From Undaria pinnatifida (taxonomy: Eukaryota; Sar; Phaeophyceae; Laminariales; Alariaceae), in NCBI GenBank assembly GCA_012845835.1, contig JABAKD010000029.1, positions 7,125,484-7,189,483 of the forward strand: DNA of 64,000 nucleotides, in the 5' to 3' direction. The translations under genes were made by a program, and so were the position numbers. Of this stretch, positions 10,325-19,964 are shown one piece after another (the first letter of the stretch is position 1; every line of letters starts with the position of its first letter). The notes under the pieces are model-generated. The model was not told the DNA's origin. It made no database searches and saw only the letters and a program-made list of their open reading frames with translations.

Positions 10325-11779
10325 TGTCAAGATACGGCCTCGAAAGGCCTGTAGGTATCCGAATTTGAGATCATTTGGATGGGTTTCGTATGATAAGGTT
10401 GGCGGTTTATATTCGGGGAAGTTAGGAATTAGATCGGAGGAACGCGCCTCCGATCTCAGAAGCTATCCCGGGCTCTGGTGGAAACGAATAAAGCTACATC
10501 TCTACGAAGGAACGAAAGTGAGTACTCTCCGAGGACCTGCTCAATTGGCAGGCCTGCAGGGGGCACTCTGTGTCCCCCACCTTTAATTTAACATGTGGCG
10601 TCGACGGCAGGACAGAAAAAAAAATAAAGCGCGGCCGTGGCCAGTTGACTTCCAAGCCACCACCGCTTCTCGATAGTTCTTCATTTTTTTTAGGTATGAG
10701 TTTTGCGTCTTTGTCTTTGGGTTGTTCGTAGTGTCCTGAGGGTCTTTGTCGAGTTTTGGGGCGGTTCTTTCCATTTTTTTTTTTTTTTCTGTCCTGCCGA
10801 ACCCCCTGCTCAGTGCCGGGTCAGGGTTCGGGTAAAACGCCGCTATCTGAGGCGCAGGGTTGTCGCCTTTTTGTCATTGTTCAATTTCGCCCTGCCGACG
10901 CCCTCCTCAGCCCAGAGCCGGGGGGCGACCAGTGTACGGGTCTGTGTGTCTTCTTTCATGTTTTGTGTGTTGTATTTGTTCTGCTTTGTTTTTTTTTTTC
11001 GTCTAAACACTTCCTCCCCTAGCGGGGCTGTAGGTGTTGCCACCTTCCATCCCGGGTATTCGTCGTTTCCTCGTCTAACCCCCGCCTTGCCGATGGCCCG
11101 CGGGAGGTTTTTCGCATGACTTCTCCCTTGTGTTAGCGCCTGTGTTCCCCTCCATATCGACGAGGGCTCGCCTCGCCATAGTACCTTTTCTGTGGTTGGT
11201 TTACCGTAGAGCCTTTCCTGCCCCCCCCGCCACACCGGCGGCATGCGGCAGGTTCTAGAGCCTTTTCTGCCCCCCCCGCCACACCGGCGGCATGCGGCAG
11301 GTTTTTGATGGGTGACTATTGCCTTGCTGTAGGGTCTGCTTTTCTATCTACTGCTTTTCTTCGCGTGTTCCTGGCTCCATAGCCAGACGGTTAGAGGTGT
11401 GGGAGTGGGTTTTGAGGAGCCGCATCTTCGACTCATGGTCTAGTTCGTAGAACCGGAGTTTCCCCGAATCTCCCATATTTCTGCATATGCGACTCATCAG
11501 GGTGGACTAGTGTTAAGATACGGCCTCGAAAGGCCTGTAGGTATCCGAATTTGAGATCATTTGGATGGGTTTCGTATGATAAGGTTGGCGTTTTATATTC
11601 GGGGAAGTTAGGAATTAGATCGGAGGTACGCGCCTCCGATCTCAGAAGCTATCCCGGGCTCTGGTGGAAACGAATAAAGATACATCTCTACGAAGAAACG
11701 AAAGTGAGTACTCTCCGAGGACCTGCTCAATTGGCAGACCTGCAGGGGGCACTCTGTGTCCCCCACCTTTAATTTAACA
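10325..11779 (+). mobile_element. TRIM: small non-coding LTR retrotransposon with two 269 bp LTRs
   Basis: The LTRs are 10325-10593 and 11511-11779. They begin TGTYAAGATACGG and end TTTAATTTAACA, and differ at only about half a dozen places by eye, so the insertion is fairly young. A candidate primer-binding site, TGGCGTCGACGGCAGGAC, starts at 10596, two bases after the 5' LTR. GTAG flanks both ends as a 4 bp target duplication. The ~920 bp interior has no gag or pol; it contains a 49 bp unit in two tandem copies at 11207-11302. The element looks structurally whole for a TRIM and would depend on enzymes from elsewhere. It sits inside a 16 bp minisatellite. Confidence 0.85.
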
Positions 11780-11850
11780 GTAGCATACCTCTGTGGTAGC
11801 ATACCTCTATGGTAGCATGCCTCTATGGTAGCATACCTCTATGGTAGCAT
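11780..11850. repeat. 16 bp minisatellite, right part
   Basis: Four to five further units of TACCTCTATGGTAGCA, continuing in phase with the left part once the TRIM and its 4 bp duplication are set aside. The array then runs directly into the body of a family A element. Confidence 0.9.
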
Positions 11851-12118
11851 AGCACTTTTTTTTTTTCTTGACCCAAAATCGTCGGGGAAAAAAAATATGC
11901 TTCCATTTTGTTTTGTTTTTTTCAAGATGCTCGTTGTGTGTGTACCCTAGGCCGCGAGGGAGTTTTTCATCCGGGGGGTGTATGTGTAGCAGCTATATTT
12001 TTCTCCCAATAACAAATCAGTTTTTTTGAGGAGGTCTAAGCTCCCAAATTGAAGCAAGCAACAGCTCACAGAAAAATAAAAAAAGTAGTGCGCGCCTTCT
12101 TCTGTCGTGGCACGCGTC
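11851..12118 (+). mobile_element. Family A element, forward, left end replaced by minisatellite
   Basis: Blocks present are GACCCAAAATCGTCGG, CTCGTTGTGTGTGTACCCTAGG, TTTTTCATCCGG, AGGTCTAAGCTCCCAAATTG and the terminal TGTCGTGGCACGCGTC. The left terminus is the TACCTCTATGGTAGCA array. Confidence 0.75.
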
Positions 12119-12189
12119 CCGTCGGACATGACTCTGTACAGGCGATTCATGTATCTTAAGAACAAAGAGCAAAAACGGTGTGTGCTTCC

Positions 12190-12778
12190 GACGCGTGCTA
12201 CGATATAATAGAGGTGACACTTTTTCTTGGAGACGGTTGCTGAATGACGGGGGCTCGCCTTAGCCCAAAATCGTCGGGAAAATAGGCTATTTTTTTTTGC
12301 ACGAAATTCTCGATGTGTACCCCTAGAGGCCATGGGGTTTGTTCATCCGCAATAACAAAAAAAAGTGCTCTGTTTTATTTTTCTCCAAACATAGTTTCTG
12401 GGAGAGGTCTGATTAAGCTCCCAAAACTGGAGGAACCTCAGAACAAAAGTGGTGTGGACTGATTCTACGATGATAGCTTCCCCCCCCCGGGAAAAAAAAA
12501 ACCCAGCGATTTTCTTTATTTAACGAACATTTCATGGCTGCTCGACACAATCAAGGATGCTATTGCCAAACAACAAGTATCTCCATACATTTTTCTTGCG
12601 TGCAAAGGTCTCTATCGATCGAGATGACGTCGGGGTGTCGAGGGACATCCGGCGTTTCAGGACGTACACGGCCGACGAGCTGGTTTTTGAAACCGGCGAT
12701 TTCGTTAAAGAAAAGTTGTAGGGGGGGGCTACACCGTAGAATGATTCTGCGCACACCCTCTATCGTGTAGCACGCGTC
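12190..12778 (+). mobile_element. Family A element, forward, with nested family B
   Basis: Left end GACGCGTGCTACGATATAATAGAGGTG in two parts and right end CCTCTATCGTGTAGCACGCGTC are both present. The element is split near its right end by family B at about 12459-12748. Confidence 0.8.
12459..12748 (+). mobile_element. Family B inverted-repeat element, copy 3
   Basis: Ends GATTCTACGATGATAGC and GCTACACCGTAGAATGATTC form the terminal inverted repeat, each followed inward by a C or G run. Internal blocks match the copies at 5788 and 7211. It sits in family A. Confidence 0.8.
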
Positions 12779-12826
12779 TTCCCCCGTCATATTAGACCAA
12801 GGCTGCGCGGCAGGGGGGTGACTTTT

Positions 12827-13120
12827 GACGCGTGCCACGATAGAAGTGCACCGCTTATTAGTTTTTTTTTTTTCTGAGGTGTTCCTCAATTTGGGAGCGT
12901 AAGACGACCTCTCCCAAACAACGGATTTGGAGAAAACTATACCTGACTGCTACCTACCGGACGAAAAATCCCATGGGCTGGAGGGGTACACAACGAAAAT
13001 CATGCTAAACAAGACGGCCGATTCCCGACGATTTTTTGGGTTAACAGGAGGCCCGTCGTTCAGAAAACCATTTCAGAGGAAAAAGTAAGTGCTAGGTTAA
13101 CCTATATCGTAGCACGCGTC
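12827..13120 (-). mobile_element. Family A element, reverse, complete copy
   Basis: It runs from GACGCGTGCCACGATAGAAG to TATATCGTAGCACGCGTC, 294 bp. It holds all internal blocks reversed: CCTCAATTTGGGAGC, CCGGACGAAAAATCCCATGG, GTACACAACGAAAATCATG, CCGACGATTTTTTGGG and CCGTCGTTCAGAAAACC. Confidence 0.85.
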
Positions 13121-13139
13121 TTCTGGCGGTTATTTTTTC

Positions 13140-13600
13140 AGTGGTCTTCGGGGAGGGGGGGGGGGGGGGGGATTGGGTCACTCGCGCGAGTGAGTGACGC
13201 GCCCCTCTGTTTCTTTTGGCTACAACGGTCTTCACCGTTCGTCGTGCTGTTTTAATTTTTGCGATATATGTCAAGAACCCAACATCCGCAGTGGAGTGGT
13301 AGTAGGAAACGCTGCGCCAAACAACATAAACTTCTTGTCGGTGAGGGACAGAGTCACTCGTGCGAGTCGTGAACACTCCGTGGTGAAAAATTGGGGGGGG
13401 GGGGGGGGGGGGGGGGGCGTATAATGTCGTCATAATGGGAGAGGAGGCGTAATTTCTTGCGAGAAAATGGGGGGGGGGGGGGGGGGAGGGGCGTATGATG
13501 TCGTCACAATGTAACGGGGGGTGTACAATGTCGCGGAAACGGAGGGGGGGGGGGGTGCGCAGCATGTCGTCATAATGGGGGGGGGTGCCCCCTCCCTACC
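13140..13600. repeat. Degenerate tandem repeat with poly-G tracts
   Basis: The word ATGTCGTCATAATGGG or a close variant recurs four times, each next to a G run of 8 to 22. It is prone to slippage. Proline- and glycine-rich frames here are artefacts. Confidence 0.75.
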
Positions 13601-15134
13601 GTGTAGCCTTTGCCATTAACGCTTTCGTACAATGGTCGAGGGTTGAGGTCGTACATCACCTACCTTCGTATCAGATAATAGTACCAGTGTTGTTCAGTCC
13701 TTTTTTTCGTGTGTACACGTCTCGACGACTGCTTGTTTGATTTCCCAGTGTGGGTAGATCTCTATGTTGCTGTGTCCGGTCGATTTTTCGTCCTGAAGAA
13801 AGCAAGGGTAAACGGCCCCAAGGCTTTTCCTCGTCGGTTTTCTCCTTGTGTTGTCATCTTTTTTTTTTTTTTTTTTTTTTATCCTCCGGCGGATTGTCCT
13901 CACTGCATGACATGGAGTATAATTTGGTACACTATCACTTTTTATCCAAGTCTACTGAACTATTCATACGCCATATACATGCGCAACTCGATGAAATATT
14001 GCGCCTTCTACAGCTGGTTCTATCCGCCCAGAGATCATCTCCGTACGAGGTATGTCTATTCGCCGTCACTCACGTCAGTACACAGGAGTTCCCCGAGAAC
14101 CATATTGGAACATCATAATATGTACCCAAAAAGGTGTGGGAAAAGGCATGATTTGTCATTTAATGGTGGCAGCTTGATTTCCAGGATGGGGGGCAGACCA
14201 AAACAAAACATTACACCCGTATTTTCGAATAACCTACCGAGCGACTTGGGTCTACAGGTTCAACCCGGTTGGGGGTTACTAAAAAGCCTTGTGGTGGCTC
14301 TGGTGCTTTGCTTCTTCAATAATGATTTGTCGTACCAGCAGGTACGAGCGGTATCATTGCAAGCTGGAAATACGACATGCCTATCACTAGTGCCGCCTCT
14401 AGATCATTAATATGGCCGGCCAGACGCACATGTGGCTGATGCTGGCTCGCCGCCGCCGTGAAGAATGTACACTGCGCGACGACGCAACTAACGGCGTTAC
14501 GTAGACCAGGGGAAGCATTGTTGTCGCGGGCTTCAGTGGAAGGGATGGGCTGAGCCTTTACCTGTAGCAGTGGGGCATGGTTTCGTGGCACGCACTTTCG
14601 TGGCACGCACACGAAAGCATACATTGTAGCAGCAGCCGTCGCTAATCAGAATATCTTGTCTATTTTCTTGCTGTTGAATATGGTGAAGCCAAGATATAAG
14701 TATTCAGCCGTTCGATCAAGACGCGCGGTCGCTTGAAGCTGAAGACAAAGTAGGTGTAACGAGATTTCTCCTTCCTGAGGGTGTCTCAAGTGCCCCCCCC
14801 CCCCCCCCCTCCCCCCCCCACCAACCCACGGCCGGTTCCAAGCGATTTTCTGACAGGGCAGTCGACAGCGCGTACGCACGCAGCGCATAGTAGTATCGGC
14901 CGGCACCAGGTGTCAGGTTCTCGTGTGCTTTGTGCGCGTAGGAGGTATCAAGAGAAAACAAAGTGGAATCTACATATATATATATGTGACACGCGTAGAA
15001 GGATTGCATTGTTTTTCTTGTGGAGCTCTAGACAATCTGTTTTTTCGTAACGGACCTTTTTTTTTCGCCTCGATCGCGTGTGGTGTGGCACATATGTGTC
15101 ATATGTGGAAGCGCGTACAAACTGCTGCCGGAGA
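13601..15134. other. Gene-free stretch with one reverse poly(A)-tail junction at 13861-13900
   Basis: At 13861-13900 a T run meets ATCCTCCGGCGGATTG. On the minus strand this is CCGCCGGAGGAT followed by poly(A), the same 3' end as the SINE-like copies at 4917 and 27262, but with an unrelated body to the right. Otherwise there is a C run near 14791 and a short TA run near 14972. A 233-residue frame at 13709-14410 reads through the T run and shows no coding character. Confidence 0.5.
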
Positions 15135-15360
15135 TCAAAAACCCAATGGCCTAGCTAGGTGTACACAACGAAAATCATGCAAATAAAACGGCGCATTTCC
15201 GACGATTTAGGGCTAAGTGAGCCCCGTCATTCAGAAACCATTTAACGCCTTTACAACTGGAAACCCGTTTTGGGGACAAAATTACTTGAAATTAGTATAG
15301 GGAGGGGTTTGGGGGCTCTTAGGGGGTTAATGCGAAAACTGATACCTGGATATCGTAGCT
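15135..15360 (-). mobile_element. Family A fragment, reverse, carrying a TTAA mini-element
   Basis: Blocks CCCAATGGCCTAG, GTGTACACAACGAAAATCATG and AGCCCCGTCATTCAGAAACC are followed by the insertion at 15242-15330 and then by GAAAACTGATACCTGGATATCGTAGC, a worn family A end. Confidence 0.7.
15242..15330 (+). mobile_element. TTAA-flanked mini-element (piggyBac-type MITE), copy 1
   Basis: 89 bp including TTAA at both ends. The outer bases are TTAACGCCTTTACAACTGG and CTCTTAGGGGGTTAA, with GGGGACAAAATTA and TAGTATAGGGAGGG inside. TTAA duplication and CCC/GGG-type termini suggest mobilisation by a piggyBac-like transposase; that is inference. Other copies are at 16201, 21989 and 60222. Confidence 0.8.
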
Positions 15361-15654
15361 CTTGCTTATACATACGCCAAACGTACCATGCATTGTCAAA
15401 ATGTGATGATTGAAATCATTACAATGTAATTAATTTTTTGGCGTTTTTCCGGCGTAAACGTGCTACACATACAGCAGTCTTGTATAATGAGATGTATCGC
15501 CGAGTGTGATGAAACCATGTTTATTACTCTATCAACCCATGCCATGCGCGCACACCAGCTGACACACGTGGTCGAAGCTAGAAGAGAGGCGGATGGAAAA
15601 GCAATTTTTCTCAAGTAAAAACAATGCAAGATGTTTCTCCTGCGGGGGTCACTT

Positions 15655-16149
15655 TATAATAACATTTCAAGGACGTCCACAGCCGTGAGTTCGACGAATT
15701 TCGGGTCAATACTCATCTTTGCAAGCTGCGTTGTTTTAGTACTTTGTAATATGCTATGTGGGTGAGATTCTTAAATGGGAGGGGGGTCCAACTATTATTT
15801 TGCTTTTTAAAAATCTAAATGCGGAGCATTCACTATTTCCCGTCTGTAGATACCTCCGCTTAAAGAGCACACGAGAACCTGGCACTTGGCGCTTGCCAGT
15901 GCTACACGCTGCGTGCATGCGTTGCCGTTTTCTTTACAATTGATTCCGTTTGAATCGGCGTGGGGCGAGGGGGGGGGGGGGGGGGGAGGAAGGGCGAGTC
16001 AATCCCAGGAAGAGGACCAAGCTGGTCACACATTTTTTTCACAGGAAAAGTGAAATCGCCGTGATCGACAAGGTGAAGCGTTATCGAGAAGTCAACTTAT
16101 ATTCAGGTAGAGGAAAAACTGACGCGATTCCGATTGACGAATTATGCGG
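15655..16149. other. Gene-free stretch with a partial family C copy and a G run
   Basis: A degraded family C copy lies at 15660-15740 (CAGCCGTGAGTTCGACG, TCATCTTTGCAAGCTG). A poly-G tract lies at 15969-15988. Nothing else was recognised. Confidence 0.5.
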
Positions 16150-16493
16150 ATACCACAGATAGAGAGGTTCACCACTCTTTTTCTGAGGTTCCTCAATCTA
16201 GCCCCCCTTTAGAGCCCCAAAAGCCCTCCCTAAACAAACTTGAAGTAAAGCTGTCCCCCAAAAAGGGCTTCCAGTAGTCAAAGCGTTAAGATCTCTCCCA
16301 AAACCTGGTTTGTAGATGAAAATAAAAACTGCTACAATCGCCGGATGACAAGTCCCACGGCCTAGTAGGTACAAACAACGAGCATCACGCGAAAAAAAAA
16401 TGGACGAAATTCCGTCGATTTTGGGTTAAACAGCCCCGTCATTCAGAAAAAAAAATCGCCAAAAAAAGGTATACCTCTATCGTAGCACGCCTC
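16150..16493 (-). mobile_element. Family A element, reverse, carrying a TTAA-type mini-element
   Basis: It starts near ACAGATAGAGAGGTTCACC and ends TATACCTCTATCGTAGCACGCCTC, with the internal blocks reversed. A TTAA-type mini-element at 16201-16289 splits the GGGAGCTTAAGACC block. Immediately right, at 16494-16515, is the reversed primer-binding block ATTGGTCCTGCCGACGACGC, the same junction as at 6600-6627. Confidence 0.8.
16201..16289 (-). mobile_element. TTAA-type mini-element, copy 2
   Basis: It runs GCCCCCCTTTAGAGCC to AAGCGTTAA with GTCCCCCAAAAAGGGCTTCCAG near the right end. The left TTAA has decayed; the right one is intact. Its target is the TTAA of the family A word GAGCTTAAGACC. Confidence 0.7.
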
Positions 16494-16861
16494 ATTGGTC
16501 CTGCCGACGACGCTTTTTTGTGTGTGTACGGTTCGTACTGCTTTCTCCTTCTCCCTCCCTACTTGTAACCAAGATCCGGATTCACTACGCAGGCTCTTCT
16601 TCCCCTTCCCCACTACTAACTAGTACGCGCATTGATCGTTATCGCGAGAAGACTTCAGCCTTTCTTCCTTCGTCGACTCGACTCGAATTGCCGACCAATG
16701 GTTAGTACTGTTCGTGCTCTCTTGGCGTAGCATGGCCCCCCATTCTTGCCTACGAGATGCCTCACTAGGAAGAAATTTGCGCCACCTACCCCCCATGGTG
16801 GTGGCCGCAATCGGCTTACCCCTTGCCACAGGTCGCATCTTCGGCACGGACGATGCAAAAT

Positions 16862-17160
16862 CAGACTCCACAAACAGCCCCGCACGCGCCCCCCACGCAC
16901 GCGCCCCCCACGCACGCGCCCGTACACCAACACCTACTGCCGTACACGAACACCTACTGCCGGACACCAACACCTGCTGCCGGACACCAACACCTACTGC
17001 TGGACACCAACACCTACTGCCGGACACCAACACCTACTGCTGGACACCAACACCTACTGCTGGACACCAACACCTACTGCCGTACACCAACACCCACTGC
17101 CGGACACCAACACCCACTGCCGGACACCAACACCCACTGCCGGACACCAACACCTCCTAT
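16862..17160 (+). repeat. 20 bp minisatellite, 12 units, preceded by a 14 bp repeat
   Basis: Positions 16921-17160 are exactly twelve units of CGGACACCAACACCTACTGC with minor variants. Just before are three copies of a CGCACGCGCCCCCCA-type unit at 16880-16920. Because 20 is not a multiple of 3, all three frames cycle through a 60 bp period and stay open, giving long Thr/Pro/His-rich frames that need not be genes. Confidence 0.9.
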
Positions 17161-19180
17161 GCCAACCCCAGATCCCACGCGTTCGCCCCACCGCTACAAA
17201 ATAGACTTGGAACAGGTGAAGGTTTGACACACTCTTTGCACGATGAAAAACGGAGGGCGGCCTTTTCCGGCCTACGCAAGGCCGCGTGCTACGTCGATGT
17301 AGCACAAGTTTCACAGCGGGGGCTGAGAGCGAGGGCTATAGCTACTCGACAAGATTGAGCGTCAGGCACATGCGTCTGGCCGGCTATATAATGCACTGTG
17401 ATACACACGTGGCGAACCTGAAAAAAAAGTTGATGCACTAGAGTATCTGCAATTGTGCCGTGTTACCCTGCCAGAGAGAAGGCGGCGAGCACTGGCGATC
17501 TTGTACTAACTAACAAGCAGCTGCTAAATTTTTAACCTCCCGCTCCACCGCCACTCGCCCAGCGCTACTCCACACAGTATTCCAAGAGTATGAGCTTTGA
17601 AGGGGTGACAGCTCTCGTTAACCCTGTAAGCGAGCTTTTACGTCTGAAATTAACTGAAAAAATGCTTTCGACTACACAGGTATAGTATACTCTTCACGTA
17701 CCAAGTACCGGTATATTTTGCTGAATGTTGCGAAAGCGCTAAACCCTGAACCCGAGACCACCCAAACACTGCAACGAAAAAAACAAACACAAAAACACAA
17801 AGCGGCCGAGGATGCACTTGTGTGGGCTCGGTAGCAGTGTTGGCGATATCTGCTCGTAGCAAGCAAGGGGCAGGCAGCAGGCAGGCAGGCAGCAGGCAGG
17901 AAGCAACGAGGGGGATAAGGGATAAGCGTATTTGGCCTTTAATTTTTCCACGATTTTTCCACGCTTGCCATGGTTCATGACATATCCTTTTTTGGAGAAG
18001 CAAATCATCAGCCACACGTGAAGTCAGCAGCACTACCATCTGTCGATGTTTCTGCCGCTCGCCAACGCTATAAAATGTAACTACCATCTCGACATAGGCA
18101 GCGACTACACAAGGGGGAGTACCAACCGTGCGAAATTCAACTACTTTTTCGTTCCGCGAGATCTCTGCTTCACCAAGTCCAGACGGTAGAGGTCTGCGGT
18201 ACAATGCACCGAGTGTGAACGTTTCACGTGAACGGAAACCCAGCGCTGTACATGCACCAATAGAAACGGGCGAAGGCGGTAACCAACCACTGACGCTAAA
18301 CGGTAACGAGATTGCACGGGTTCATGTATCGAGGGGAACAGAAAAACACGGAATCTGAGTTGTGGCGACATATATATACGATTAATAGTACTACTGCACC
18401 TCGTGCAGCAATCTGGAAGACGCGGCAAATGCCAAGACCACGGTGGCTGTGGCGAACACTGTTACCATACACACATCGACAAAACATTTTACCCGGTACG
18501 TAGTTTATGACACACTGCGTGCCAGTACCCAAAAGCGGCGCAGAGTCACGGAATTTTCTCTTGTTGATTGAGGGTGATGAACTTTCTATTCGTCGCGGTT
18601 ACGTGAAAACACAACCAGGGGCGAAAGACACGTACTTTCTGTGAGATTTGTCGAAACGCCTCTCACTAAAGTAAGCGAGCAACAATAGCCTCGTCAGTTA
18701 GAAAGTACTGGTACCTAGAAGCACAAGATGTATTAATAGTAATTCTTCAAGAACTGGTAGCATGTTTATGTTACGGGCAAACGGTTAAAAAAAAAAAATC
18801 GTGAGTTGACGACTGACGTTTGGGTTCTTACAAAATAACACCTGACATGCATCTTGCAATTTCACGAGACAGAAGTCCCTCGGCTGTTCCTGGAAGAAGT
18901 CAACGTCTGCCAATTCCAAAGAAATTTCTCGGTAGCAGCTCTTTCCAGGACGGTAACCAAACGATCGGCATTGGAAGACGGCAGACTGTTGCCATTTTTT
19001 TCCGTAACGAAACACCTCGGGAGTGGTCAGGACGGTAAAAAAAAAAAAAAACATACCTGGTACCAGGTATATTTTTCTTGAGCTTGTGAGCGGAAAACAT
19101 CGAAAAATACTTGCATGGTTGCAAAAGCCACGAGTAACGGCAACGTGATGCACCGGAAAGTTGTCAAGTGACGAAACGCC
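17161..19180. other. Gene-free stretch
   Basis: No exon was recognised on either strand. A short GGCAGGCA run occurs at 17870-17905. Reading frames to about 180 residues lack coding character and are not conserved elsewhere in the window. Confidence 0.45.
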
Positions 19181-19189
19181 TCCCGTCTT

Positions 19190-19440
19190 TTCCGTCGGTA
19201 TCGGATACGACGCCTACTACAAGGAAAACCCGTGAGTACGACGGTAAAGACGGTATCATCGCGGTTAACTCTGAAAGTTGGGCGACAATGGCAGTAATTT
19301 GGCGGCAACAGCAGTAACATGACGCTTACTGCAACGGTAATCGCGGTGATACGACAGTGGTCGTGGTGACATGGCGATAATCTCGGAAACATAACGGTGA
19401 TTGCGGCGACACGACTTGACACACAGCAATCACAAAAAAA
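19190..19440. repeat. Degenerate short-period repeat (CGGTAA / GCGGTGA words)
   Basis: Variants of ACGGTAA, GCGGTGAT and GACGACGGTAA recur every 15-25 bp. The periodicity is irregular. No coding is seen. Confidence 0.5.
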
Positions 19441-19964
19441 TGGCAACGGCGCTGGTAACACATGAGACAACGCGAGAGCGTGTAAACGGTAACATCTAAA
19501 ACCGAAACAACGCCAGCGACGATCCCAGCTCCCAGAAGACGAGGGACTAGCCCCGACTATGCCTGCTACGGGGCGCTGGGACCGGGGAAAATCCCAAAAC
19601 TATTAGAAGCGGACTTGCAGCAGTCCTCACGTGTCACATGTTCACGATCGAGTGCAACACATGGTCAGCGCTCATCGATTGGCTCATCTACGGATGACAA
19701 TCTGCCTCTTCTAACGGAGGCAAGCAGTACACACACGAGAGAACAAACGCGTCAACACTAAAAACCCCTTTAGATTCAGGGAGTACTAATTAGTGCGAGT
19801 AACAGCAGCAGTGGTGTGGCTGCCGTCCGGTTCAAGCGATGTACGCATTCTCGAACGGGTCTGTTTGCTGCACGACATGAGTCCGACACACCCAGTACCA
19901 TATTGACGGCAACTTTTTCGCAAAAAAAAAAACTCACCAAAGCTTCCGGGAGATCCATGCCGGG

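Noticed and set aside
13709-14410. 233-residue plus frame
   Set aside because: It reads through a poly-T retroposon tail and unrelated sequence; no domain, no codon bias.
16714-17358. 214-residue plus frame rich in Thr/Pro/His
   Set aside because: The core is the 20 bp minisatellite, open in all three frames.
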